Below are positions 1-7,240 of a stretch of DNA of 22,598 bases, one piece after another. Each line of letters starts with the position of its first letter. The first letter of the stretch is position 1. The DNA is from JBBQBQ01 sp038317685 (lineage in GTDB: Bacteria > Desulfobacterota > Desulfuromonadia > Desulfuromonadales > DDH964). The position numbers and the translations under genes are program-made. The DNA is taken from assembly GCA_038317685.1 (NCBI GenBank), contig JBBQBQ010000021.1, positions 1 through 22,598 on the forward strand, read 5' to 3'. Below the pieces are notes generated by a model that was not told the origin of the DNA, did no database searches, and saw nothing but the letters and a program-made list of their open reading frames with translations.

Positions 1-63
1 GGACTCGAACCCGCGACCTCCGGCGTGACAGGCCGGCGTTGTAACCGACTCTACTACAGCCCC
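1..63 (-). tRNA. tRNA-Asp(GTC), 3' part cut by window edge
   Basis: Read on the minus strand, the 5' end GGGGCTG starts at 63. The anticodon loop CTGTCAC gives anticodon GTC (Asp). The T-arm is cut by the window start, so about 14 nt including the CCA end are missing. The 63 bases present are identical to 229-291 of the second tRNA-Asp copy. It is the last member seen of the Asp-Val-Asp set downstream of the HU gene. Confidence 0.93.
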
Positions 64-118
64 AGAATCAATCCTAAACGTGTCTGTGTTTGCGAGAAAT
101 AACTGACAACAGCTTATT

Positions 119-194
119 TGGTGGGCGAAACAGGGATCGAACCTGTGACCCTCGGCTTGTAAGGCCGATGCTCTCCCAGCTGAGCTATTCGCCC
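119..194 (-). tRNA. tRNA-Val(TAC)
   Basis: This is a complete cloverleaf on the minus strand. The acceptor GGGCGAA at the 5' end pairs with TTCGCCC, and the discriminator A is followed by an encoded CCA. The anticodon stem TCGGC/GCCGA encloses loop CTTACAA, giving anticodon TAC (Val). The T-loop is TTCGATC. It lies between two tRNA-Asp copies. Confidence 0.95.
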
Positions 195-214
195 CTTTCG
201 GTGGCATCGGAAAA

Positions 215-291
215 TGGCGGGGCTGACGGGACTCGAACCCGCGACCTCCGGCGTGACAGGCCGGCGTTGTAACCGACTCTACTACAGCCCC
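215..291 (-). tRNA. tRNA-Asp(GTC), complete copy
   Basis: The acceptor GGGGCTG/CAGCCCC is followed by discriminator G and an encoded CCA (positions 217-215 on the complement). The anticodon loop CTGTCAC gives GTC (Asp). The D-stem strands GTAG and CAAC leave an A12-A23 mismatch, while the other three pairs are intact. The two Asp copies share every base visible in both. Confidence 0.95.
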
Positions 292-314
292 GTTTCAGAC
301 AGAAAATAGGAGAC

Positions 315-355
315 GAAAAATAGTCGGCAAGAGGCACCGGGGGCGGCTATTTTTC
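315..355 (-). terminator. Probable intrinsic terminator downstream of HU
   Basis: An inverted repeat pairs GAAAAATAGTCG (315-326) with CGGCTATTTTTC (344-355), with one G-T wobble and a 17-nt loop. On the minus strand the descending arm supplies the T-run. It lies about 50 nt after the HU stop codon and before the tRNA-Asp. The AT-rich stem and long loop make it a moderate call. A smaller hairpin, CCGCTG/CAGCGG at 380-399, lies between it and HU and lacks a T-run. Confidence 0.5.
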
Positions 356-407
356 CGTTTCCTATTTCCCAATTGGCTTCCGCTGGTAGCAGACAGCGGA
401 TATGTGC

Positions 408-680
408 TTAGTTTACGGCGTCCTTAAGGGCCTTGCCGGCCTTGAATTTGGGGGTTGTTGCAGCAGGGATGTTGATCTTGGCGCCCGTCTGGGGATTCTT
501 TCCAGTCCGCGCGGCCCGGGCGCTGACACTGAAGGTGCCGAATCCGACCAAGGCGACTTTTTCTCCGGCCTTGAGCGCTTCCGTTACCGCGTCGGCAAAC
601 CCTTTCAGAGCCTTTTCAGCGTCCGTTTTGCTCAGCCCAGCCTTCTCCGCCATCGCATTAACCAGATCAGCTTTCGTCAC
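408..680 (-). CDS. hup: HU-family DNA-binding protein
   Basis: This encodes a 90-residue histone-like protein that binds and bends DNA without strong sequence preference, as a dimer in the nucleoid. The whole HU fold is visible: an N-terminal helical part (TKADLVNAMAEKAGLSK) with the alanine-rich dimer helix, then the core GFGTFSVSARAAR leading to the family signature GKNPQTGAKINIP. The end AGKALKDAVN is typical. The GTG at 680 is preferred because GGAGG sits six bases upstream. An ATG five codons earlier would place the start before that ribosome site and add residues unlike the family. A strong promoter lies just upstream, so the gene is probably transcribed on its own as well as by readthrough from lon. 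Confidence 0.95.
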   Translation of the reverse strand: MTKADLVNAMAEKAGLSKTDAEKALKGFADAVTEALKAGEKVALVGFGTFSVSARAARTGKNPQTGAKINIPAATTPKFKAGKALKDAVN

Positions 681-738
681 AACATACCTCCACATATTAA
701 GGGATTTATTAAAGTAAAACCCTGCCGAAATCGCGATA

Positions 739-768
739 CTTATATCAGAGTTCGAAAAAAGGTGTCAA
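739..768 (-). promoter_or_regulatory. Sigma-70 type promoter of HU gene
   Basis: On the minus strand a perfect -35 TTGACA (768-763) is followed after 18 nt by -10 TATAAG (744-739, five of six consensus bases). A start near 732 would give a leader of about 50 nt before the HU GTG. The promoter lies in the 109-nt gap after lon, where no terminator hairpin is evident. Confidence 0.75.
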
Positions 769-789
769 GAGAATATTTACCGAGCCAGC

Positions 790-3207
790 CTAATGATGAA
801 GCGGTTCTTCGGCCCCTGGACGGCATTCGGACCCAGGCGGAAGAGGAGGCAGTGGCATGGGAACGAGCAGTGCTTCCTCCAGGACTTCGTCCATATGGGC
901 CACAGGGATAACCAGGAGTGACTTAAGAATCGTCGGAGAGACTTCCTCGAGATTCTTTTCGTTTTCTTGAGGAATCAGTACGCGAGTTATACCTGCCCGT
1001 TTGGCGGCCAGAAGCTTCTCCTTGAGACCACCGATCGGCAGCACCCGCCCCCGCAGAGTAATCTCGCCGGTCATCGCCAAGTTGCGATCGACGTTCCTTC
1101 CGGTCAAAGCCGAAGCGAGTGCGGTAGCCATGGTAATCCCGGCAGAAGGACCATCCTTGGGGATGGCGCCTTCCGGTACATGGATATGAACATCGACTTT
1201 CTGATAAAAATCCCGATCCAGGTCCAGTTCCTGCCAACGGGACCGGATATAACTGAACGCAGCCTGGGCAGATTCCCGCATCACCTCACCCAACTTACCG
1301 GTAATGGTCAGCTTCCCTTGCCCTGGGAGAATCGCCGTCTCAATCGTCAGCAATTCACCGCCAACCTCGGTCCACGCCAATCCGGTCGCCAGACCGACCC
1401 GGTTCTCTTCTTCCCGCATCCCGTAGCTGAAGCGCGGGACTCCCAAGTATTTCTTTACCTGGAGCGGAGCCACGTTAAAGCGGCGATCCTTATCCTGGGA
1501 CTTGACAACTTCACGGGCAATTTTTCGACAAATTCCGGCGAGTTCCCGCTCCAGACCACGCACCCCGGCTTCCCGCGTATAGCGACGAATTATTTCATAT
1601 AGGGCGGTTTCGGCAAAATGCACCTGTCCGGTCGCCAAACCATGAGACTCCAATTGTTTGGGAAGCAGGTAGCGCCTGGCGATATTGAGTTTTTCCTCCT
1701 CCGTATAACCCTCGATCCGGATGATCTCCATCCGGTCCTGAAGTGGCCGGGGGATGGAAAAGAGAGTATTGGCCGTGGCAATGAACATGACACTGGAAAG
1801 ATCATACTCAACGTCGAGGAAATGATCACCGAATGTGGAGTTTTGTTCCGGGTCAAGAACCTCCAGAAGGGCCGAAGAAGGGTCCCCGCGGAAATCCGTA
1901 CTCATCTTATCGATTTCGTCCAGCAAAAAGACCGGGTTTTTCACCCCGATTTTTCTCAGGTTCTGAATGATTTTCCCCGGCATGGCTCCGATATAAGTGC
2001 GTCGGTGGCCCCTGATTTCAGCCTCGTCGCGCACCCCGCCCAAGGACACCCTTACAAACTTCCGGCCCAGCGCCCGGGCCACGGAACGTCCCAGAGAGGT
2101 CTTGCCTACCCCGGGAGGACCAACCAGGCACAGGATAGGCCCTTTGATCTTGCGGACCAGAGCCTGGACCGCCAGATATTCGACAATCCGTTCCTTGACC
2201 CGGTCCAGACCGTAATGATCCTCTTCCAATACCTGCTCGGCAAATGTCAAATCGAGACGATCCCGGGTTTTCTTCCGCCAAGGAAGAGAGACCAGCCAGT
2301 CGATATAGTTGCGAACCACCGTGGCTTCAGCCGACATGGGCGACATCAGCTTAAGCTTGCGCAGTTCACTGCCGGCCTTTTCGGTGGCCTCGCGAGACAT
2401 GCGCTGGCGGCCGATCTTCTCTTCGAGCTCGCGGATTTCCTGCTTGAATTCGTCTTTGTCTCCCAGCTCCTTCTGAATCGCCCGCATCTGTTCGTTGAGA
2501 TAGTATTCCTTCTGGCTCCGCTCCATCTGGCTCTTCACCCGGTTGCGGATTTTCTTTTCAATCTGTAAAATTTCCACCTCCCGCTCCAGGAGCGCCAACA
2601 GGCTCTCTAGACGGGTTTGAGGATCAATCTGCTCGAGGATTTCCTGCTTGTCGGCAATGCCTACGGAAAGTTGGGCGATCACCGTGTCGGCGAGCCGCCC
2701 CGGCTCGGCCATGCCGGCCACCGACGCGGACATCTCGGGAGGGATCTTCTTGCTTAGGTTTATGTACCTCTCGAAAGCGTCCCGCACACTGCGTAGCAGG
2801 GCCTCCAACTCCGGTGAGGAAACGGGCAGATCGTCCACCAACTCTGCGCTGACGAAGGAGCCGGCCTCACCACTGCTGAGACTGATGATCCGGGCTCGCT
2901 GCTTTCCTTCGATCAGGACTTTGACAGTACCATCGGGAAGTTTGAGCAGCTGGATGATCTGCCCGAGAGTACCGAAATGGTAGATATCCTCGGCTTCCGG
3001 CTCATCAGTGCGGGGGTCCAGTTGGGTCGCGAGAAAGATTAGTTGCTGCTTCTCGCTGGCCCACTCGAGTGCTTGAATGGAGCGGGGCCGACCGACGAAG
3101 AGCGGTGTAACCATGTGGGGGAAGATGACAATGTCGCGCAACGGCAACAAGGGATAGAGAGGAGCTTGGTCCTTTTCCTCCAAGGCGGCGCCGGTATTTT
3201 CGGTCAT
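790..3207 (-). CDS. lon: ATP-dependent protease Lon (endopeptidase La)
   Basis: Lon is a soluble homo-oligomeric AAA+ serine protease that degrades misfolded and selected regulatory proteins. The 805-residue product has the standard order. First comes the LON substrate-binding domain (about 18-210, starting YPLLPLRDIVIFP), then a coiled helical region. The AAA+ module has Walker A GPPGVGKT (363-370) and Walker B FLLDEID (427-433). The C-terminal S16 protease domain carries the Ser-Lys dyad: Ser688 in PKDGPSAG and Lys731 in GGLKEKLLAAKRAG. The ATG at 3207 has a weak GAAAGG site about 10 nt upstream. The gene lies 39 nt after clpX with no terminator between, as the last protease gene of the tig-clpP-clpX-lon unit. 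A proline-rich tail of about 24 residues follows the protease domain. Confidence 0.98.
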   Translation of the reverse strand: MTENTGAALEEKDQAPLYPLLPLRDIVIFPHMVTPLFVGRPRSIQALEWASEKQQLIFLATQLDPRTDEPEAEDIYHFGTLGQIIQLLKLPDGTVKVLIEGKQRARIISLSSGEAGSFVSAELVDDLPVSSPELEALLRSVRDAFERYINLSKKIPPEMSASVAGMAEPGRLADTVIAQLSVGIADKQEILEQIDPQTRLESLLALLEREVEILQIEKKIRNRVKSQMERSQKEYYLNEQMRAIQKELGDKDEFKQEIRELEEKIGRQRMSREATEKAGSELRKLKLMSPMSAEATVVRNYIDWLVSLPWRKKTRDRLDLTFAEQVLEEDHYGLDRVKERIVEYLAVQALVRKIKGPILCLVGPPGVGKTSLGRSVARALGRKFVRVSLGGVRDEAEIRGHRRTYIGAMPGKIIQNLRKIGVKNPVFLLDEIDKMSTDFRGDPSSALLEVLDPEQNSTFGDHFLDVEYDLSSVMFIATANTLFSIPRPLQDRMEIIRIEGYTEEEKLNIARRYLLPKQLESHGLATGQVHFAETALYEIIRRYTREAGVRGLERELAGICRKIAREVVKSQDKDRRFNVAPLQVKKYLGVPRFSYGMREEENRVGLATGLAWTEVGGELLTIETAILPGQGKLTITGKLGEVMRESAQAAFSYIRSRWQELDLDRDFYQKVDVHIHVPEGAIPKDGPSAGITMATALASALTGRNVDRNLAMTGEITLRGRVLPIGGLKEKLLAAKRAGITRVLIPQENEKNLEEVSPTILKSLLVIPVAHMDEVLEEALLVPMPLPPLPPGSECRPGAEEPLHH

Positions 3208-3246
3208 GGCAGAATGGCCTTTCTTCAGCGTCCAGAAGGTCCGGGG

Positions 3247-4497
3247 TTACGCCGATTCGGCACACTCGTACAACACGATCGGTCGGGCATTGCCGATGAT
3301 GACTTCTTCGCTGACCACCACTTCCTTGACCCGATCCTGAGACGGGATGTCGTACATGACGTCGAGCATGGCGTTTTCCAGAACGGAGCGCAGTCCCCGG
3401 GCGCCGGTCTGGCGTTTGAGGGCTTCTTTGGCAATGGCCACCAGAGCACCGTCGGTGAACCGGAGGTGCACCTTCTCCAGTTCAAAGAGTTTCTGGTACT
3501 GTTTGACCAGAGCATTCTTCGGTTCTTTGAGAATTTGAATAAGGGATTCCTCATCCAGTTCACTGAGGGTTGCCACCACCGGAAGCCGACCGATGAATTC
3601 GGGGATGAGCCCGTACTTGAGAAGGTCGACCGGTTCCACCTGGGTCAACACCTCTCCAAGTTTTTGGTCACGGTGCTTGCGGACCTCGGCACCAAACCCC
3701 ATCCCCTTGGCTCCGGTGCGATGACCGATGATCGTCTCCAGACCGGAAAAAGCCCCACCGCAAATGAAAAGAATGTTGGTGGTGTCCACCTTGAGAAATT
3801 CCTGCTGCGGATGCTTGCGTCCCCCTTTGGGCGGAACGCTGGCCATCGTTCCCTCAATGATCTTGAGAAGGGCCTGTTGTACCCCCTCCCCCGAGACATC
3901 CCTGGTAATCGAAGGGGAGTCGGATTTGCGGGCGATCTTGTCGACCTCATCAATGTAGATGATCCCCTTCTGAGCCCGCTCCAAATCATAGTCGGCGGCC
4001 TGGAGAAGATTGAGAATAATGTTCTCCACGTCCTCTCCGACGTACCCGGCCTCGGTCAGATTGGTAGCATCCGCAATGGCGAAGGGCACATTGAGAACCC
4101 TGGCAAGAGTCTGCGCCAGCAAGGTTTTTCCACTCCCAGTCGGCCCGAGCAGCAGAATGTTGCTTTTCTGCACCTCGACGTCCCCGGTCCGTCCCACACT
4201 CTCCACGCGCTTGTAGTGGTTGTAGACGGCTACCGCCAGGACCTTTTTGGCCCGTTCCTGACCGATGACGTACTCGTCGAGGGTCTCCTTGATCTCGGCC
4301 GGCTTCGGAAGACGTCCGATGCCAACCAGGGACGACTCCTCGAGTTTGGCTTCCTCGGCGATGATGTCCTTGCACAACTCTATGCACTCGTCGCAGATAT
4401 AGACCGCGGGGCCGGCGATCAGCTTCTTGACCTCATCCTGAGCCTTGCCGCAAAACGAGCAGGTCAGATGGCCGGAATTTTCATCTTTTGGGCTCAC
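3247..4497 (-). CDS. clpX: ClpX, ATPase subunit of ClpXP protease
   Basis: ClpX is the AAA+ unfoldase hexamer that recognises, unfolds and threads substrates into ClpP. The 416-residue protein starts with a C4 zinc-binding domain (Cys13, Cys16, Cys35, Cys38). It continues with Walker A GPTGSGKT (118-125), pore loop GYVG (151-154), Walker B IIYIDEVD (179-186) and the RKH loop (227-229). The ClpP-docking tripeptide reads MGF (266-268), where E. coli has IGF. The start is GTG at 4497, preceded by GGAGG seven bases away. It follows clpP by 25 nt and precedes lon by 39 nt, so the three genes look co-transcribed. Length and motifs are those of a normal, active ClpX. Confidence 0.98.
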   Translation of the reverse strand: MSPKDENSGHLTCSFCGKAQDEVKKLIAGPAVYICDECIELCKDIIAEEAKLEESSLVGIGRLPKPAEIKETLDEYVIGQERAKKVLAVAVYNHYKRVESVGRTGDVEVQKSNILLLGPTGSGKTLLAQTLARVLNVPFAIADATNLTEAGYVGEDVENIILNLLQAADYDLERAQKGIIYIDEVDKIARKSDSPSITRDVSGEGVQQALLKIIEGTMASVPPKGGRKHPQQEFLKVDTTNILFICGGAFSGLETIIGHRTGAKGMGFGAEVRKHRDQKLGEVLTQVEPVDLLKYGLIPEFIGRLPVVATLSELDEESLIQILKEPKNALVKQYQKLFELEKVHLRFTDGALVAIAKEALKRQTGARGLRSVLENAMLDVMYDIPSQDRVKEVVVSEEVIIGNARPIVLYECAESA

Positions 4498-4522
4498 GAA
4501 AGTGCCTCCGCTTCGGCAAGTC

Positions 4523-5107
4523 TCAATTCTTGCTTCTCACTATATCGTCGACAATACCATATTTTCTGGCGGCCTCGCTACCCATGAAGAAATCCCGCTC
4601 AGTATCCGCGGCAATCCGTTCCATGCTCTGTTCGGTATGGCGGGCCAGAATTTCATTGAGGGTATCGCGCATGCGCAGAATCTCCTGGGCATGGATATTG
4701 ATATCGGTCGCCTGCCCCTGAAAGCCTCCCAGCGGTTGATGAATCATAATCCGGGCATTGGGCAGGGTAAAGCGTTTCCCCTTGGCCCCCGAGGCCAGCA
4801 GCACCGCCCCCATACTCGCCGCCTGTCCGACACAGATCGTCGAAACCGGGGATTTGAGGTACTGGATGGTGTCGTAGATCGCCATCCCTGCGGTGACGAC
4901 TCCGCCCGGCGAGTTGATGTAAAGGTGAATGTCCTTCTCCGGGTCCTCGGACTCCAGAAACAGCAGCTGGGCAATCACGAGGTTGGCCATGTGATCCTCG
5001 ATTCCCCCGCCGAGAAAGATGATCCGATCCTTGAGGAGCCGCGAATAGATGTCGTAGGCGCGTTCGCCGCGACCGGTCTGTTCGACCACCATCGGTATCA
5101 GAGGCAT
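4523..5107 (-). CDS. clpP: ClpP, proteolytic subunit of ClpXP
   Basis: ClpP is the serine peptidase that forms the double-heptamer chamber served by ClpX. Taking the ATG at 5107 gives 194 residues starting MPLIPMVVEQTGRGERAYDI, the usual mature-like N terminus. AAGGAG stands seven bases upstream of this codon. An upstream in-frame ATG (5140) would add 11 residues that overlap tig and lack a family match. The catalytic triad is visible as Ser98 in GQAASMGA, His123 in IMIHQPLGG and Asp172 in TERDFFM. The tig stop codon TGA lies inside the clpP ribosome-binding stretch, leaving four bases between the two genes, so translation is probably coupled. Confidence 0.97.
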   Translation of the reverse strand: MPLIPMVVEQTGRGERAYDIYSRLLKDRIIFLGGGIEDHMANLVIAQLLFLESEDPEKDIHLYINSPGGVVTAGMAIYDTIQYLKSPVSTICVGQAASMGAVLLASGAKGKRFTLPNARIMIHQPLGGFQGQATDINIHAQEILRMRDTLNEILARHTEQSMERIAADTERDFFMGSEAARKYGIVDDIVRSKN

Positions 5108-5111
5108 TGCT

Positions 5112-6437
5112 TCACTCCTTGGAGGCATCAGGCTTGGCATCGGTCAACTGGTCCTTGTCGACCTCATGGACCTGGGATTTTTCCAGCAGAAACTCGATCA
5201 CTTTTTCCTCAATCATCTGACCGAGGAGTGCGCGGCGGGCATCTTCATTACCATAGTGACGCTTCACCGCGTCAAGGGGCGCATTGGACATTTCCGCGAT
5301 CCGTTGCAGTTTGTCCTCGATATCTCCCTCGGCAACACGCAGGTTTTCCTGGCGAGCAATGGTCTCCAGGGTCAAACTCCCCTGAACCTGTTTCACCGCC
5401 GTATCACGGTACATGGCCTTAAAGGATTCTTCGGTCATGCCGAGCATTTCCAGAGACATCCCCTGAGACTGCATGCGGCTCCGGACGTTCCCGAGCATGT
5501 AGTCCAACTGCCCGGCCACCAGGGTTTCCGGAACTTCGATCGGATTGTGCTCGATCAATGCCGACATCAACCGCTCCCGAAGGTCGCCTTCAACCCGGTT
5601 GCGCTCCTGAGTCAGGTAGTTTCCCTCGATCCGAGCACGCAACTCTTCCAATGATTCCAGGCCGAACCCCCGGGCGAAATCATCATCGAGGGCGGGCAGG
5701 ACTTTTTCCTTGAGCTCCTTCAGGCGAACCTTGAAAACCACTTCCTGGCCGGCCAGATCCTCATTCCCGTACTCTGCAGGAAAGGTCACCACCACATCCT
5801 TTTCGGAGTCGCGCACCATTCCTGCGAGTTGTTCTTCGAAACCGGGGATAAAACTCCCTGAACCGAGTTCCAGCTGGTGGTCTTCGGCTTCCCCTCCGGC
5901 AAACGGCTGGCCGTTTAAAAACCCCTTGAAATCAACAACCGCAAAATCGCCCAGACGGGCTTCCTGCCGGGAGGAAACTGCCTCGACGGCACGTGCGCAG
6001 CGCATTTCCTCAAGGCGTTTTTCAACGACCTCGGGATCGGCAATAAACTTTTCCTTCTGCAGGACAAGACCGGTATAACCCTTGGCCTCGAAGTCGGGTT
6101 TGACCTCGACCTGAGCCTCGTAAATAAACGGCTTGCCTTTTTCCAGCCGGCTGCTGTCGACGATGTTGGGATCGGAAACGGCGGCAATGCGATGGTCAAC
6201 CAGAGCTTTGAAGTAGGTGTCGTTGATCAGTCGCCCGAGAACCTGCTCTTCCATCTGCGGCGCATAGGTCCGCTCCAGAATCGCACGGGAAGCCTTGCCG
6301 GGGCGAAATCCCGGAATCTTGGCCGACTTGGCGATTTTGCCATAGGCTTTGTCAATCTCGGCATCGACCAGCTCGGCCGGCACCTCAAAAGAGAGTTTTT
6401 TCCGGATGCTGCTGATTTCTTCTATTTTTACGTTCAT
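5112..6437 (-). CDS. tig: Trigger factor (ribosome-associated chaperone, PPIase)
   Basis: Trigger factor docks at the ribosome exit tunnel through its N-terminal domain and shields nascent chains. The 441-residue protein has the usual three parts. The N-terminal ribosome-binding domain carries the signature GFRPGKAS (43-50). An FKBP-type peptidyl-prolyl isomerase domain spans about 160-245 (LGDFAVVDFKGFLNGQPFAGG, ending in VRLKEL). The long C-terminal helical chaperone region extends to about 420. The ATG at 6437 is preceded by GAGG about eight bases upstream. It is the first protein gene after tRNA-Leu, and I found no clear promoter in the 107-nt gap. It may be read from the tRNA promoter. 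Order tig-clpP-clpX-lon is common in proteobacteria. Confidence 0.97.
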   Translation of the reverse strand: MNVKIEEISSIRKKLSFEVPAELVDAEIDKAYGKIAKSAKIPGFRPGKASRAILERTYAPQMEEQVLGRLINDTYFKALVDHRIAAVSDPNIVDSSRLEKGKPFIYEAQVEVKPDFEAKGYTGLVLQKEKFIADPEVVEKRLEEMRCARAVEAVSSRQEARLGDFAVVDFKGFLNGQPFAGGEAEDHQLELGSGSFIPGFEEQLAGMVRDSEKDVVVTFPAEYGNEDLAGQEVVFKVRLKELKEKVLPALDDDFARGFGLESLEELRARIEGNYLTQERNRVEGDLRERLMSALIEHNPIEVPETLVAGQLDYMLGNVRSRMQSQGMSLEMLGMTEESFKAMYRDTAVKQVQGSLTLETIARQENLRVAEGDIEDKLQRIAEMSNAPLDAVKRHYGNEDARRALLGQMIEEKVIEFLLEKSQVHEVDKDQLTDAKPDASKE

Positions 6438-6544
6438 AATCCTACCTCATCTTAAAAATGTCTGTAACAACCTAGGTCACCAAGTGATCAAACGGATGGA
6501 AGGGACTAGGGCGGATGCGTGTCGGGAAGACCTAATGGAGTGAA

Positions 6545-6627
6545 TGGTGCGAGAGGGGGGAGTCGAACCCCCACGGTTGCCCGCTGGATCCTAAGTCCAG
6601 TGCGTCTGCCAATTCCGCCACTCTCGC
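6545..6627 (-). tRNA. tRNA-Leu(TAG)
   Basis: The acceptor GCGAGAG/CTCTCGC is followed by discriminator A and an encoded CCA. The anticodon stem CTGGA/TCCAG encloses loop CTTAGGA, giving anticodon TAG (Leu, CUA codons). The extra-long variable arm expected of a Leu tRNA is present. It is the last tRNA of the Pro-Arg-His-Leu series upstream of tig. Confidence 0.95.
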
Positions 6628-6806
6628 ACGGTACGGAAACTGCCTCAAACGTTGCCACCGGCGTGGCGTACGATTCGCCCCAAAAACCAAGGGATGAGGG
6701 ACAGAAAGCCTGACGCCAAATAGGCAAGCCCGCCTTTCTGCCGACTCACCTGTGGCCTGCGAGCCACAAACATCAGACGCGAAAAAGGCGGGCCCGGAAC
6801 GTCAAA
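6628..6806 (-). other. Structured spacer between tRNA-His and tRNA-Leu
   Basis: No gene is recognisable in these 179 bases. They contain a perfect 10-bp inverted repeat, GCCCGCCTTT at 6728-6737 with AAAGGCGGGC at 6784-6793. Nested inside it is a second hairpin, TGTGGC at 6751-6756 with GCCACA at 6763-6768. A further CAGAAAG near 6702 can pair with CTTTCTG at 6734-6740, so alternative folds compete. The strand assigned is that of the tRNA transcript. It could be a processing signal, an attenuator or a small RNA. Confidence 0.4.
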
Positions 6807-6883
6807 TGGGGTGAGTGAAGGGGATCGAACCCTCGACAACTGGAGCCACAATCCAGTGCTCTACCGACTGAGCTACACCCACC
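6807..6883 (-). tRNA. tRNA-His(GTG)
   Basis: The acceptor GTGGGTG pairs with CACTCAC (one G-U wobble). It carries the extra G(-1) at 6883 opposite C73, as expected for tRNA-His, and an encoded CCA at 6809-6807. The anticodon stem CTGGA encloses loop TTGTGGC, giving anticodon GTG. Confidence 0.95.
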
Positions 6884-6957
6884 ATAAAACGGAGCAATAC
6901 TAGCCAAACGCCCGGCCGTTTGTCAACGGGAATCTTGTTCGTTCCCGGCTTGAAAGC

Positions 6958-7034
6958 TGGCGCGCCAGGAAGGATTCGAACCCTCGACCAACGGCTTAGA
7001 AGGCCGCTGCTCTTTCCAACTGAGCTACTGGCGC
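6958..7034 (-). tRNA. tRNA-Arg(TCT)
   Basis: The acceptor GCGCCAG/CTGGCGC is followed by discriminator G and an encoded CCA. The anticodon stem GCGGC/GCCGT encloses loop CTTCTAA, giving anticodon TCT (Arg, AGA codons). The T-loop is TTCGAAT. Only four bases separate it from tRNA-Pro, so the two are clearly processed from one transcript. Confidence 0.95.
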
Positions 7035-7038
7035 GCAG

Positions 7039-7115
7039 TGGTCGGGGTGACTGGATTCGAACCAGCGGCCCCCTGCTCCCAAGGCAGGTGCGCTACCAGG
7101 CTGCGCTACACCCCG
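7039..7115 (-). tRNA. tRNA-Pro(TGG)
   Basis: The acceptor CGGGGTG/CACCCCG is followed by discriminator A and an encoded CCA. The anticodon stem CCTGC/GCAGG encloses loop CTTGGGA, giving anticodon TGG (Pro). It is the first gene of the tRNA-Pro-Arg-His-Leu series, a few bases downstream of a promoter-like sequence. Confidence 0.95.
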
Positions 7116-7127
7116 ACGCGAACGTGT

Positions 7128-7156
7128 CTTCTAGCATGGTCATCTATTATTTGCAA
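7128..7156 (-). promoter_or_regulatory. Candidate promoter of the tRNA-Pro-Arg-His-Leu(-tig) unit
   Basis: On the minus strand, -35 TTGCAA (7156-7151) and an extended -10, TG-C-TAGAAG (-10 hexamer 7133-7128), are separated by exactly 17 nt. Initiation would fall only a few bases before the tRNA-Pro 5' end at 7115. Each hexamer matches four of six consensus bases. A second possible -10 (TAGAAT) lies about 30 nt further upstream, so the exact start is uncertain. Confidence 0.5.
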
Positions 7157-7220
7157 CCGAAATTCTACACCTGCCGCGCCGCCATCCAACAATCACCGAA
7201 TGCGGGGCGGCACGGGAGGG

Positions 7221-7240
7221 ACGGCCGAGGACGAGGCCGT
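7221..7240 (-). terminator. Hairpin at the end of the secretin gene (weak terminator)
   Basis: Immediately at the secretin stop codon, ACGGCC (minus strand) pairs with GGCCGT across an 8-nt loop. No T-run follows, so this is at best a weak or Rho-assisted end of the secretion operon. Confidence 0.25.

Noticed and set aside
380..399. Hairpin CCGCTG/CAGCGG as the HU terminator
   Set aside because: It has no following T-run on the minus strand. The AT-rich stem at 315-355 is the better candidate.
3043..4587. Long open frame on the plus strand opposite clpX and part of lon
   Set aside because: It is antisense to two unmistakable genes, resembles no family, and is the kind of frame GC-rich codon bias creates. 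Similar long antisense frames at 15587-16807, 16808-18349 and 20026-21540 were rejected for the same reason.
6438..6544. A tig promoter in the gap after tRNA-Leu
   Set aside because: TTGATC and TTGGTG occur, but neither has a convincing -10 at suitable spacing, so no promoter is listed.
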